The notes: a model not told the origin generated them from the letters alone. A stretch of DNA of 27,524 bases from Ruminiclostridium sp. (GCA_017560855.1 JAFZEB010000128.1:1-27524); one strand, 5' to 3'; positions 1 to 8,524 are shown, counted from the first letter of the stretch. Numbers and translations are program-made.

Positions 1-1
1 C

Positions 2-1060
2 ATGGTGGTCTTTGACAACGAGCTCTCCCCCTCCCAGCAGAGAGTCCTCACCGAGGACATCGGCGTCCAGGTCATTGACCGTGCCGGTCTCATCCTGGAT
101 ATTTTTGCCCAGCGGGCCCGGACCCGTGAGGGCCGCCTCCAGGTGGAGCTGGCCCAGTACAAGTATCTGCTGCCCCGACTGACGGGTATGTGGGGCCATC
201 TGGTCCGCCAGACCGCTTCCGGCGGCAAGTCCCCCATCGGTACCCGTGGTCCCGGTGAGACCCAGCTGGAGACCGACCGCCGTCACATCCGCCGGAAGAT
301 CTCCAAGTTGGCCGAGGATTTGGAGGAGGTACGCCGGGTCCGTGCCGTTCAGCGTGACCGACGGGAGAAGAACGAGGTCCCTGTGGTGGCCATCGTGGGC
401 TACACCAATGCGGGTAAGTCCACCCTGCTGAATGCCCTCACCGGAGCAGGCATTCCTGCCCGGAACCGTCTCTTTGACACCCTGGACAACACCACCCGAA
501 ACCTGGAGATCTCGGACACCCTCACCGTTCTCATCTCCGATACCGTCGGCTTCATCCGCAAGCTCCCCCACCATCTGGTGGAGGCGTTCAAAGCCACTCT
601 GGAGGAGTTAGCCTTCGCCGACCTGATCCTCCACGTGATCGATGCCTCCAACCCCGAGTGGCGGGACCAGGCAGCCGTGGTGGAAAAGCTCATCGAGCAG
701 CTGGGGGCAGCCACCACCCCCCGTATCGACGTGTTTAATAAATCTGACGTTTATGTGGGGGATATTAAGCCCCACGGCGAGGACATCGTCTCCATCTCCG
801 CCAAGACCAAGGAGGGCCTGGACGACCTGTTGGCCATGATCGGCAAGCGGCTGGACACCGGCTTCTACCGGGTCACCCTGGCCCTGCCCTACGACAAGGG
901 CGGTATCCTGGAAATGCTCTACCGGGACGCCAAGGTGGAGAGCGTGGAGTATGACGCCACCATTCAGGTGGTGGCGGTCTGCTCGGAAAAGACCGTGGGC
1001 CAAGTAAAAGATTACGTGATTGACGGCTGGACCCAGCCCAAAGAGTTTTGGGAGGAATAA
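2..1060 (+). CDS. hflX: GTPase HflX, 5' end cut off by window
   Basis: HflX is a ribosome-associated GTPase that splits stalled 70S ribosomes. The visible 352 residues hold the second half of the N-terminal domain, including the GTRGPGETQLE signature near residues 80-90. The G domain follows, with the P-loop VGYTNAGKST, the G3 motif DTVGF and the G4 motif NKSD. The family is usually about 400-430 residues, and the reading frame is open to the window edge, so the real start lies upstream and the first ATG here is internal. The stop is 3 bases before the next gene, whose ribosome binding site (GGAGG) lies inside the hflX 3' end, so the two are probably translated from one mRNA. Identity is firm; only the missing N-terminus is uncertain. 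Confidence 0.95.
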   Translation: MVVFDNELSPSQQRVLTEDIGVQVIDRAGLILDIFAQRARTREGRLQVELAQYKYLLPRLTGMWGHLVRQTASGGKSPIGTRGPGETQLETDRRHIRRKISKLAEDLEEVRRVRAVQRDRREKNEVPVVAIVGYTNAGKSTLLNALTGAGIPARNRLFDTLDNTTRNLEISDTLTVLISDTVGFIRKLPHHLVEAFKATLEELAFADLILHVIDASNPEWRDQAAVVEKLIEQLGAATTPRIDVFNKSDVYVGDIKPHGEDIVSISAKTKEGLDDLLAMIGKRLDTGFYRVTLALPYDKGGILEMLYRDAKVESVEYDATIQVVAVCSEKTVGQVKDYVIDGWTQPKEFWEE

Positions 1061-1063
1061 GCC

Positions 1064-1699
1064 ATGGCAACAGAATATTATGTCCCCGGGCGGGACTGTG
1101 AAACGGAATTTGTGGAAAAGCGTTCCCGCTTCATCGGCCACATCTGGCGGGTGGAGAGCGAGGAGGAAGCCCGCATGTGGATCGCCGAAATGAAGTCCAA
1201 GTACTACGATGCCCGCCACAACTGCTGGTGCTACATCATCCGGGAGGGGAACATCACCCGCTACTCCGATGACGGCGAGCCCCAGGGCACTGCCGGTCAG
1301 CCCATGCTGGAGGTCTTCACCCGGGCCGGTGTGGAGAATGTCTGCTGCGTGGTCACCCGGTACTTTGGCGGCATCCTGCTGGGAACCGGCGGCCTGGTCC
1401 GGGCCTATACCAAGTCCGCCAAGGACACCCTCACCGAGGCTGGCATCTCCGTGGTCCGCCAGTGGGCCGAAACGGCGGTCAGCTGCCCCTACAACCTCTT
1501 AGAGCGCATGAAGCTGGAGGTGGCCGCCGCCCAGGGCATCCTGGGTGAGATCGAGTACGGGGCGGATGTGCGCATCAACGCCCTGCTCCCTGCCGAGAAC
1601 TGGGAGGGCTATGAGGCCCGCATCACCGAGCTCACCGCTGGTCAGATCGCCGCCGAAAAACTGGGGGAGGTCTTCAAGGCTGCCCCGGTGGAAAATTAA
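1064..1699 (+). CDS. YigZ/IMPACT family protein (UPF0029)
   Basis: This 211-residue protein matches the YigZ family in length and layout. An N-terminal UPF0029/IMPACT domain contains the signature NCWCYIIREG, then YSDDGEPQGTAGQPML and VTRYFGGILLGTGGLVRAY (about residues 50-115). A smaller ferredoxin-like C-terminal domain follows. The biochemical role of bacterial YigZ is not settled; the eukaryotic relative IMPACT modulates Gcn2 signalling. The start sits 3 bases after the hflX stop and uses a GGAGG inside hflX, so co-transcription with hflX is likely. Family assignment is confident and function is unknown. Confidence 0.92.
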   Translation: MATEYYVPGRDCETEFVEKRSRFIGHIWRVESEEEARMWIAEMKSKYYDARHNCWCYIIREGNITRYSDDGEPQGTAGQPMLEVFTRAGVENVCCVVTRYFGGILLGTGGLVRAYTKSAKDTLTEAGISVVRQWAETAVSCPYNLLERMKLEVAAAQGILGEIEYGADVRINALLPAENWEGYEARITELTAGQIAAEKLGEVFKAAPVEN

Positions 1700-1801
1700 G
1701 CGAAAAAGTTGAGAAAATCAGCAGGATTTTTTCTGCTGTCTGCGTATAAAACAAGAGAAGACCATAAGTATCCCCTATTTGGGGAAAAAGGAGGGACCGT
1801 C

Positions 1802-2809
1802 ATGACCTTGCGGGAGATCACTGAAGCCAGAGAGCAGCAGACCCTGTCGCCCTATGCCGCCCTATCTGTCCGCTCCAAAGGCCGCCAGCGGCCCGTGAAG
1901 CCCTGTGACATCCGCACCTGCTACCAGCGGGACATTGACCGGATCGTCCACTCCAAATCCTTCCGACGGCTCATGCACAAGACCCAGGTCTTTCTGCAGC
2001 CTGAGGGAGACCATTACCGCACCCGTATGACCCACACCCTGGAGGTGGCCCGGATCTCCCGGACCATTGCCCGGGGTCTTGCCCTGAACGAAGATCTGGC
2101 CGAGGCCATTGCTCTGGGCCACGACCTGGGCCACACCCCCTTCGGCCACGCCGGAGAGCGGGTCCTGAACGACATCCTCCCCGGGGGCTTCCGCCACAAC
2201 GAGCAGTCTCTGCGGGTGGTGGAGCGTCTGGAAAACGGGGGCGAAGGCCTGAACCTCTGCCAGGAGGTCCGGGAGGGCATCCTCTGCCACACGGGGGCCA
2301 AGAAAGCTGAGACCCTGGAGGGTCAGGTGGTGCGTCTGGCCGATAAGATCGCCTACATCAACCACGACATCGACGATGCCATGCGGGGCGGGATCATCTA
2401 CCCCATGGATATCCCTCTGGATATCTCCCAGATTTTGGGCTTCACCCACGGGGGCCGCATCGACACCCTGGTGGCCGACGTGGTCACCGCCAGCCAGGGA
2501 AAGGCCGAGATCTGCCAGTCCCCGGCATGCGGCTCGGCCATGACCCGCCTGCGTGCCTTTATGTTTGAGGCGGTCTATCGTAACCCCCGGGCCAAGGGAG
2601 AGGAATCCAAGGCCCAGGATCTCATCGCCCGCCTCTTTGAGTACTATCAAAAAGACCCGGACAAGCTCCCCCCGGACTATCAGGATATCCGCATGCGGGA
2701 GGGCGTGGACCGGGCAGTCTGCGACTACATTGCCGGCATGACCGACAACTACGCCGTGGAAAAGTACGGACAGGCCTTCATTCCCCTGGCCTGGGCCGTG
2801 AAAGGATAA
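1802..2809 (+). CDS. dgt: dGTP triphosphohydrolase-like HD-domain protein
   Basis: Predicted deoxyguanosinetriphosphate triphosphohydrolase-like protein, which hydrolyses dNTPs to the nucleoside plus triphosphate. With the start at 1802 it is 335 residues. The HD-domain metal ligands are visible: His78 in RMTHTLEVARI, the His107-Asp108 pair in LGHDLGHTPFGHAGE, and a later Asp in DKIAYINHDIDDA. The start was chosen because AAGGAGGG lies just upstream; an in-frame upstream ATG-like extension to 1709 has no such site and is not conserved-looking. It precedes dnaG by 26 bases, the classic dgt-dnaG-rpoD order of Clostridia. The gap 1700-1801 holds a weak hairpin around AGCAG...CTGCT and a CCCC-TATTT-GGGG hairpin beside the ribosome binding site, but no convincing promoter. 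Confidence 0.93.
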   Translation: MTLREITEAREQQTLSPYAALSVRSKGRQRPVKPCDIRTCYQRDIDRIVHSKSFRRLMHKTQVFLQPEGDHYRTRMTHTLEVARISRTIARGLALNEDLAEAIALGHDLGHTPFGHAGERVLNDILPGGFRHNEQSLRVVERLENGGEGLNLCQEVREGILCHTGAKKAETLEGQVVRLADKIAYINHDIDDAMRGGIIYPMDIPLDISQILGFTHGGRIDTLVADVVTASQGKAEICQSPACGSAMTRLRAFMFEAVYRNPRAKGEESKAQDLIARLFEYYQKDPDKLPPDYQDIRMREGVDRAVCDYIAGMTDNYAVEKYGQAFIPLAWAVKG

Positions 2810-2835
2810 GATCCCCAAGGAAAGGAGTGACAGGT

Positions 2836-4578
2836 ATGGCCATCCCATCTGCCTTTTTGGACGAGCTGGTGGCACGGAGCGACATCGTGGATGTGGTTTC
2901 CGACTATGTCACTCTTACACCCAAAGGGGGCAGCTACTGGGGCCTGTGCCCCTTCCATGGGGAGAAAACCGCCTCCTTCCACGTGCTGCCTGACCGACAG
3001 CTCTACCACTGCTTTGGCTGCGGCAAGGGCGGGGGGGTCATCTCCTTTGTGATGGAGCTGGAAAACCTGCCCTATGTGGACGCCGTCCGCCTCCTGGCCA
3101 AGCGGGCCGGGATGGAGTTCCCCGAGCGGGACATGGACGAGTCCAGGCGTCGGAAACGGGCCAAGCTCCTGGCGCTCAACAAGGAGGCCGCCCGATACTT
3201 CCACAGCCAGCTCCACAGCCCTGTGGGCCATGAAGGGTTGGAATACCTGCGAAGAAGAGGCCTTTCCAAGGGCATTATGACCCGGTTCGGCCTGGGCTTT
3301 GCCCCGGAAAGCTGGGACAGCCTCATTAAGGCCATGAGCCAAAAGGGTTTTTCCAAGTCAGACCTGTTGGACGCAGGCCTGGCTGTCAGCAACCAGAAGG
3401 GCGGTATCTATGACCGATTCCGTAACCGGGTCATGTTCCCCATCATCGACCTGCGGGGGGATGTGATCGGCTTCGGCGGCCGTGTCCTGGGGGATGCCAC
3501 CCCCAAATACCTGAACTCACCGGACTCACCGGTGTTCAACAAGAGCCGAAACCTCTTCGCCCTGAACCTGGCCAAGACCACCAAGCTGGGGCGGATCGTC
3601 CTTACCGAGGGCTATATGGACACCATATCCCTCTACCAGGCGGGGTTTGACTGCGCCGTGGCCAGTCTGGGCACTGCCCTGACAGCCGACCACGCCAAGC
3701 TCCTGTCCCGGTTCACCAAAGAAGTGGTCATCTGCTACGACTCCGATACGGCGGGTGTGCAGGCGGCCAACCGGGCCATCCCCCTGCTGGAAAAGACCGG
3801 CCTCAAAGTGAGGGTCCTCCGGGTGACGGGAGCCAAGGACCCGGACGAATTCATCCGCAAGTTTGGCCCCGATGCCTTCTCCCGGCTGCTGGATCAGTCG
3901 GAGAACTATGTGGAGTACAACCTGCGGCAGATCCAAAGCAAGTACGATCTGGCTGACCCCGTCCAGAAGACCGAGTTCGCCCGGGAAGCTGCCGGGATGC
4001 TGGCCGGTCTGGACAGCCCCGTGGAGCGGGAGGTCTACGCAGGCCAGGTTTCTGACCTCACCGGCATCGGAAAACCTGCCCTCCTGCAGGAGATCGGGCG
4101 GGCCCGAAACAGCAAGCTTTGGGCGGCAAAAAAGAAACAGACCCGCCGGGACATGACCCCGGTGACGCAAGTTCAACCTAAAGAACGCGAATTGCGCTAC
4201 GAGAACCCGCGGTCTGCCCGGGCGGAGGAGGGCATTCTGCGGTTGCTCATGTTGGATGGATCCCTGATTCGGGAAACTGTTGGACTGAGCCGGGAGCAGT
4301 TTTCTTCCGAACACTTGGGAAAAATCTACGATGTTTTACGAAGTCGTCTTCTAGAGGGGCGAGCTATCCAGTTTGGGATGCTAGAAGGAGAGTTAGATCG
4401 TAGCGAGATTGAACTGTTAGCCAGAATACTTGGTAAGCCAGTGACACTAGAAAATGGAAGCAAAGCCATGGCCGATTACCGGGCCATATTGGAAGCCGAA
4501 CAGTTGAAGCGTCAGGTCAGCGAGGAAGCCGACCTGCTGGCTGTTCGGGATAGACTGAGACAAAAGAAAAGCATATGA
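2836..4578 (+). CDS. dnaG: DNA primase DnaG
   Basis: DnaG synthesises the RNA primers for lagging-strand replication and works with the DnaB helicase. The 580-residue protein begins with a CHC2 zinc-binding domain (Cys38, His41, Cys59, Cys62). The catalytic core follows, with the RNAP-like motif YDRFRNRVMFPI and a Toprim domain whose acidic residues appear in LTEGYMD and CYDSDTAG. The C-terminal helicase-binding region is less conserved. A GTG at 2827 is in frame, but it overlaps the AAAGGAG site, so the ATG at 2836 with 8-base spacing is the better start. rpoD begins 18 bases after the stop. Codons between about 4260 and 4450 are visibly more AT-rich than the rest. Confidence 0.97.
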   Translation: MAIPSAFLDELVARSDIVDVVSDYVTLTPKGGSYWGLCPFHGEKTASFHVLPDRQLYHCFGCGKGGGVISFVMELENLPYVDAVRLLAKRAGMEFPERDMDESRRRKRAKLLALNKEAARYFHSQLHSPVGHEGLEYLRRRGLSKGIMTRFGLGFAPESWDSLIKAMSQKGFSKSDLLDAGLAVSNQKGGIYDRFRNRVMFPIIDLRGDVIGFGGRVLGDATPKYLNSPDSPVFNKSRNLFALNLAKTTKLGRIVLTEGYMDTISLYQAGFDCAVASLGTALTADHAKLLSRFTKEVVICYDSDTAGVQAANRAIPLLEKTGLKVRVLRVTGAKDPDEFIRKFGPDAFSRLLDQSENYVEYNLRQIQSKYDLADPVQKTEFAREAAGMLAGLDSPVEREVYAGQVSDLTGIGKPALLQEIGRARNSKLWAAKKKQTRRDMTPVTQVQPKERELRYENPRSARAEEGILRLLMLDGSLIRETVGLSREQFSSEHLGKIYDVLRSRLLEGRAIQFGMLEGELDRSEIELLARILGKPVTLENGSKAMADYRAILEAEQLKRQVSEEADLLAVRDRLRQKKSI

Positions 4579-4596
4579 AAATAGGAGATGGATGCC

Positions 4597-5907
4597 ATGA
4601 GTGAAAAGAAAGCACAGGACAACAAGAAGGACAAGGGCGGCAAGCTCATCCATGTCACCGAAGAGCAGATCCAGGCAGGCAAGGCAGAACTGCTGAAGAT
4701 CGTGGCCGGTACTCCCGGCGCAGAGAAGCTGGCTGAGACTCTGGAAAAGGGCAAGAAGAAGGGCCGTATGGTGGCCAGCGAGATCATGGAAGCCCTGGAA
4801 GAGGTGGCCCTGGACTCCGAGCAGATGGACAAGATCTACGACATCCTGGAGAACATGGGCATCGACACCGCAGGCGAAGCTTACCTGCCCGACCTGACCA
4901 ATGAAGACGGCATGCCTCCCCTGGAGGAGATCGAGGAGATCCCCGAGGAAGAGATCGTGGACCCCAATACCCTGGTGGACTCCTTCGGTATCGACGATCC
5001 CGTCCGTATGTACTTAAAGGAAATCGGTAAGGTGGACCTGCTCACCAGCGAGCAGGAGGTGGCCCTGGCCCAGAAGATGGTGGCCGGTCAGGAGGCCAAG
5101 GCTCAGCTGGAGGAGATGGAAGCCGAGGGCATCGAACTGCCCGAGGATGCCCGCAAGGAGATGGAAAAGCTCATCAAGGCCGGTGAGCGGGCCAAGCAGA
5201 GCCTGGCAGAAGCCAACCTCCGTCTGGTGGTCTCCATCGCCAAGCGCTACGTGGGCCGCGGCATGCTCTTCCTGGACCTGATCCAGGAGGGTAACCTGGG
5301 CCTGATCAAGGCCGTCGAGAAGTTCGACTACACCAAGGGCTACAAGTTCTCCACCTATGCAACCTGGTGGATCCGTCAGGCCATCACCCGTGCCATCGCT
5401 GACCAGGCCAGAACCATCCGTATCCCTGTCCACATGGTGGAGACCATCAACAAGGTCATCCGTGTCTCCCGTCAGCTTCTGCAGGAACTGGGCCACGATC
5501 CCAGCCCTGAGGAGATCTCCGAGGAGATGAACATGCCCGTGGACAAGGTCCGTGAAATCCTGAAGATCGCCCAGGAGCCTGTCAGTCTGGAGACCCCCAT
5601 CGGTGAGGAGGAGGACTCCCACCTGGGTGACTTCATCCCCGACGAGGACGCCTCCGAGCCCTCTGAGGCCGCTTCCTTCACCCTGCTGAAGGAGCAGCTG
5701 GTGGACGTGCTGTCCACCCTGACCCCCCGTGAGGAGAAGGTCCTGAAGCTGCGCTTCGGCATTGAGGACGGCCGCACCCGCACCCTGGAAGAGGTGGGCA
5801 AGGAGTTCAACGTCACCCGTGAGCGTATCCGTCAGATCGAGGCCAAGGCTCTGCGCAAGCTGCGTCATCCCAGCCGCTCCAAGAAGCTGAAGGATTTCCT
5901 GAACTAA
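4597..5907 (+). CDS. rpoD: RNA polymerase primary sigma factor RpoD (SigA)
   Basis: This is the main vegetative sigma factor, which directs RNA polymerase to the TTGACA/TATAAT promoters seen throughout the window. The 436-residue protein has a Lys-rich start, a region 1.1-like helical domain, region 1.2 (DPVRMYLKEIG), and region 2 (LRLVVSIAKRYVGRGM, FLDLIQEGN, KFSTYATWWIRQAI). Region 3 and region 4 follow, with the helix-turn-helix TLEEVGKEFNVTRERIRQIE. An ATG at 4588 is in frame but overlaps the GGAG; the ATG at 4597 has 9-base spacing and is preferred. It is the third gene of dgt-dnaG-rpoD. The stop codon directly abuts the ATG of the next gene. Confidence 0.98.
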   Translation: MSEKKAQDNKKDKGGKLIHVTEEQIQAGKAELLKIVAGTPGAEKLAETLEKGKKKGRMVASEIMEALEEVALDSEQMDKIYDILENMGIDTAGEAYLPDLTNEDGMPPLEEIEEIPEEEIVDPNTLVDSFGIDDPVRMYLKEIGKVDLLTSEQEVALAQKMVAGQEAKAQLEEMEAEGIELPEDARKEMEKLIKAGERAKQSLAEANLRLVVSIAKRYVGRGMLFLDLIQEGNLGLIKAVEKFDYTKGYKFSTYATWWIRQAITRAIADQARTIRIPVHMVETINKVIRVSRQLLQELGHDPSPEEISEEMNMPVDKVREILKIAQEPVSLETPIGEEEDSHLGDFIPDEDASEPSEAASFTLLKEQLVDVLSTLTPREEKVLKLRFGIEDGRTRTLEEVGKEFNVTRERIRQIEAKALRKLRHPSRSKKLKDFLN

Positions 5908-6681
5908 ATGGAACTCACCCTCGTACATTTTTTGATCGTGTGTCCCCTGGTCTTCCTGGGGGGATTCGTGGACGCAGTGGCCGGCGGCGGAGGTCTCATC
6001 TCCCTGCCGGCCTACCTCATTGCCGGGATACCGCCCCATATGTCCATCGCCACCAATAAGCTCAGCTCGGCCATGGGCACCACTCTCACCACTGTCCGCT
6101 TTGCCAAAAAGGGCTTCATTCCCTGGAAGCAGGCGGCGGTCTGCGTGGTCTTTGCCTTTGTGGGGTCCTCCCTGGGGGCCAAGCTGGCCTTAAAAATCGA
6201 TGCCCGGATCTTCACCATGATGATGCTGGTCATCCTGCCCCTGGTGGCCCTGTATGTTCTCAAGGGGAAATCCCTGGGACAGGGGGATAAGCCCCCGGTA
6301 AGCCCCGGCAAGACCCTGGTGATCGGCTCTCTGGCCGCCTTGGGCATCGGCTGTTACGACGGCTTCTACGGCCCGGGTACCGGTACCTTCCTGCTGCTGG
6401 CCCTTACCGGCCTAGCTCATATGGAACTGACCAAGGCCAACGGCGTTACCAAGGCCATCAATCTCACCACCAACCTGGCCGCCCTCTTCGTTTTCCTGAT
6501 GGAGGGGAAGGTGGTCCTGATCCTGGGTCTGGTGGCAGGCTGCTTCGGCATCCTGGGCAACTATTTAGGCTCCAAGACTTTCATCCAGGGTGGCGTGAAG
6601 TTCACCCGTCCCCTGATTTTGGTGGTCCTCACCATCTTCTTCATCCGTGTCATCTGGCAGCTGACCACGGGACAGATTTAA
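5908..6681 (+). CDS. TSUP (TauE/SafE) family membrane permease
   Basis: This 257-residue integral membrane protein belongs to the TSUP family, which is associated with export or uptake of sulfite, sulfonates and related anions. The N-terminal signature GGFVDAVAGGGGLISLPAYL is diagnostic, and it is repeated in degenerate form in the second half (GCYDGFYGPGTGTFLLLAL), as expected for the duplicated TSUP fold. About eight hydrophobic segments are visible. The ATG follows the rpoD stop with no gap; a GAAGGA within rpoD about 13 bases upstream may serve as ribosome binding site, so translation is probably coupled. Substrate cannot be told from sequence. A strong terminator follows. Confidence 0.92.
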   Translation: MELTLVHFLIVCPLVFLGGFVDAVAGGGGLISLPAYLIAGIPPHMSIATNKLSSAMGTTLTTVRFAKKGFIPWKQAAVCVVFAFVGSSLGAKLALKIDARIFTMMMLVILPLVALYVLKGKSLGQGDKPPVSPGKTLVIGSLAALGIGCYDGFYGPGTGTFLLLALTGLAHMELTKANGVTKAINLTTNLAALFVFLMEGKVVLILGLVAGCFGILGNYLGSKTFIQGGVKFTRPLILVVLTIFFIRVIWQLTTGQI

Positions 6682-6689
6682 GAAAGAAA

Positions 6690-6718
6690 AAACCTCGACC
6701 GATCGGTCGAGGTTTTTT
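6690..6718 (+). terminator. Intrinsic terminator after the rpoD-TSUP operon
   Basis: A perfect 10-bp stem (AACCTCGACC, 6691-6700, with GGTCGAGGTT, 6705-6714) has a GATC loop and is followed by six T residues. The preceding A-run would also make it work on the minus strand, for the lipoprotein operon that ends at 6852. Confidence 0.93.
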
Positions 6719-6729
6719 GCGTGTCAGGG

Positions 6730-6842
6730 CCCCTCATCAGTCACCTTTGGTGACAGCTTCCCCCCAGGGGGAAGCCTTGCCTTCGAGCGTCAGGAGCCTT
6801 CTCCCTGGGGAGAAGGTGCCCACGAAGTGGGCGGATGAGGGG
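6730..6842. repeat. Structured intergenic repeat, copy 1 (four hairpins between inverted ends)
   Basis: The element is bounded by CCCCTCATC (6730-6738) and its exact reverse complement GATGAGGGG (6834-6842). Inside are four hairpins: GTCACC/GGTGAC (6740-6754), GCTTCCCCC/GGGGGAAGC (6756-6775), CCTTCTCCC/GGGAGAAGG (6797-6816) and GCCCAC/GTGGGC (6818-6832). A second copy lies at 20307-20422. There is no open reading frame or transposase, so it looks like a MITE- or REP-like element or a transcribed structured RNA. It lies between the 3' ends of convergent genes. From memory, similar elements are frequent in Oscillospiraceae genomes. Confidence 0.85.
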
Positions 6843-6851
6843 AACAGGAGA

Positions 6852-7640
6852 TTAGCCAAGCTCCGCTGTGTACGGCCCAATCTGCACGGTCTTCGTGATG
6901 GCCGGGTCTCTGGGCTGGTAGAACCCAAGGTGGAGGGTGGAGTTGTTGCCGCTGAGGGACATTTTGGAGTTGCTGAGCAGACCTCCGGTTGCATCCAGCA
7001 TGGCAATGTTCATCCAAAAATCGTTGTCAGACTCGAAGGGGGAATCCCAAAGGGTTACGTTCAGGGCATAGGTGGAGAGGTTCAGGGTCCCTACCATATT
7101 CCCTTCGGTGTCCTTCACATCGGCATAGCGGATGGGGCCCTCGTTGGTGACCGGCCAGGTGAAGGAGAAGTCATGATCCATGCAGTCCCGGATATCCAGA
7201 GTAATCTCCTGCCCTCGGAAAACCTCCCGGTCGAAGCCAAAGTAGAAGATGAAGTCCAGAGTGTCGGTTTTTCCCTCTACCGGGGTTACACCCACATGCC
7301 GGTTGGTATAGGTCAGCACATTGCCATTCTCGGATATGGTGACATCGTTCGGGATATGGAAAGACAAATCCTCCGGCAGGTCCTGGGGGAAGGTGATGGA
7401 GCCCACCAGATAGAGGTTCATGGCATCGCCCAAAGTCTGGGTGAGCTGGGCGGTGGCCTCCCCATCGGTGCTGGTCAGGTCCACCGTTTTTAGTAAGGTG
7501 TCAAGAATGGGCTGATGGAGATAGTCCAGACCCAGGGTCATGGAAAAGGCCGGGTCAGGAGTCTGCATTGCAGGCTCCGAACTGCATCCCCCCAGCACCA
7601 GCAGGGAGAGGCAGAGGAGAAGGGGAAGGATTCGTTTCAT
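6852..7640 (-). CDS. Putative lipoprotein, paralogue of its upstream neighbour
   Basis: This 262-residue protein has a short basic, hydrophobic signal ending in the lipobox LGGC (lipid Cys19), so it should be anchored to the outer face of the membrane. No catalytic motif was recognised; the body looks beta-rich. It aligns by eye with the protein at 7654-8448: both share a DG(E)-(A)-QLxQTL-D--NLY stretch near residues 50-80, an EGNMVGTLNL-like segment, and a closing motif (I/V)GPYTA. The EG-VG--NL pattern recalls the Ig-like C-terminal domains of DUF4179-type proteins, but that is only a resemblance. The start has GGGAGG upstream and lies 13 bases after the stop of the paralogue, so the two form an operon. 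Confidence 0.85.
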   Translation of the reverse strand: MKRILPLLLCLSLLVLGGCSSEPAMQTPDPAFSMTLGLDYLHQPILDTLLKTVDLTSTDGEATAQLTQTLGDAMNLYLVGSITFPQDLPEDLSFHIPNDVTISENGNVLTYTNRHVGVTPVEGKTDTLDFIFYFGFDREVFRGQEITLDIRDCMDHDFSFTWPVTNEGPIRYADVKDTEGNMVGTLNLSTYALNVTLWDSPFESDNDFWMNIAMLDATGGLLSNSKMSLSGNNSTLHLGFYQPRDPAITKTVQIGPYTAELG

Positions 7641-7653
7641 AGGTTTACCTCCC

Positions 7654-8448
7654 TTAGAAGTGTGCAGTGTAGGGTCCCACCTGGAGGGTCTTCACGGTGC
7701 CCAACTCCATGGGTACGAAGAACTCCAGGAAGGCAGCGGAGGGGTCCCCGCTGATGGCCCAGGTCTCGGGCAGGGGCGCACCGGTCTCGTCCAGGAGCTG
7801 GATGGTGTCCCCGTGGGCGATGCCGCTGATGTAGGGGTCATCGATGGTGAACTGGAGGGAGAAGGGGGTCAGGTTGGCCACGCCCACCACGGTACCCTCG
7901 GAGTCCTCCAGGTTGGCGGTGGAAGGGGTGACAGTGTTTTCTATGGTCCAAGCCAGGACGTAGTTTTCACCCAGAACAGTGATGTAGAGGGATGCTTCCG
8001 TGCCGGGCGCAAAGGTACCAACGAATGAGACGATATAGGAGCTGGTGAGGTCTGCGGTCTGGGAGCTGGTCACCATGCCGCCGTAGGTGTTGGCATCCCC
8101 TGTGATCAGGTTGGCTTCGATCATTTCGGCGGTGGGGTCACTGCCCTGGGGCCAGTTCACATCAAAGGCCGCGTAGAGGTTCTGGCCGTCACAGAGGGTC
8201 TGGAGGAACTGCACGGAGACCTCTCCGCTGGAGGTATCCATGTTCACATCCTGAATGGCCCCGTCCAGGGTCTCCTGGCTCAGGCCGGACAGGTCAAAGT
8301 AGACGGCAAAGGGATCGGCCTGGATAGTTTCGGCATCCACGATCTCCGGGGCGGGAACCGTATCCGGGTCGGGTTCTCCGGAGGGGCCGCAGGCGGCGGT
8401 GAGACCCATAAGGCCCAGGCAAAGAAATAAAGAGAGAATCTTTTTCAT
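7654..8448 (-). CDS. Putative lipoprotein, first gene of a paralogous pair
   Basis: This 264-residue protein starts at MKKILSLFLC, with a hydrophobic signal and a lipobox-like LTAAC (Cys20; the -3 residue is Thr, slightly non-standard). It is rich in Pro, Asp and Glu after the Cys, as expected for a tether. The body is homologous to the downstream lipoprotein, with shared segments VQFLQTL-DGQNLYAAF, EDSEGTVVGVANLTPF and LQVGPYTA. The start was chosen because GGAGAA lies just upstream; an in-frame extension to 8682 would run through the terminator of the neighbouring gene and is rejected. Function is unknown; the tandem pair suggests duplication of an extracellular beta-sandwich module. Confidence 0.85.
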   Translation of the reverse strand: MKKILSLFLCLGLMGLTAACGPSGEPDPDTVPAPEIVDAETIQADPFAVYFDLSGLSQETLDGAIQDVNMDTSSGEVSVQFLQTLCDGQNLYAAFDVNWPQGSDPTAEMIEANLITGDANTYGGMVTSSQTADLTSSYIVSFVGTFAPGTEASLYITVLGENYVLAWTIENTVTPSTANLEDSEGTVVGVANLTPFSLQFTIDDPYISGIAHGDTIQLLDETGAPLPETWAISGDPSAAFLEFFVPMELGTVKTLQVGPYTAHF

Positions 8449-8485
8449 GGGGTTCTCCTTTCTGAAAAACAAATGTCCTTTTCTC

Positions 8486-8514
8486 ATGATACCATGGGGG
8501 TGGGGGGATGACAA
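8486..8514 (-). promoter_or_regulatory. Sigma-A promoter for the lipoprotein pair
   Basis: Read on the minus strand, TTGTCA is followed by a 17-base spacer and TATCAT. A TGG directly before the -10 box adds an extended -10 element. It lies about 40 bases upstream of the start codon at 8448. Confidence 0.7.
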
Positions 8515-8524
8515 GGGGAGAGCT

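Noticed and set aside
1700..1801. Promoter or terminator between the YigZ gene and dgt
   Set aside because: TATAAA at 1745 has no -35 partner at 16-18 bases, and the AGCAG/CTGCT hairpin has its T-run in the loop rather than after the stem.
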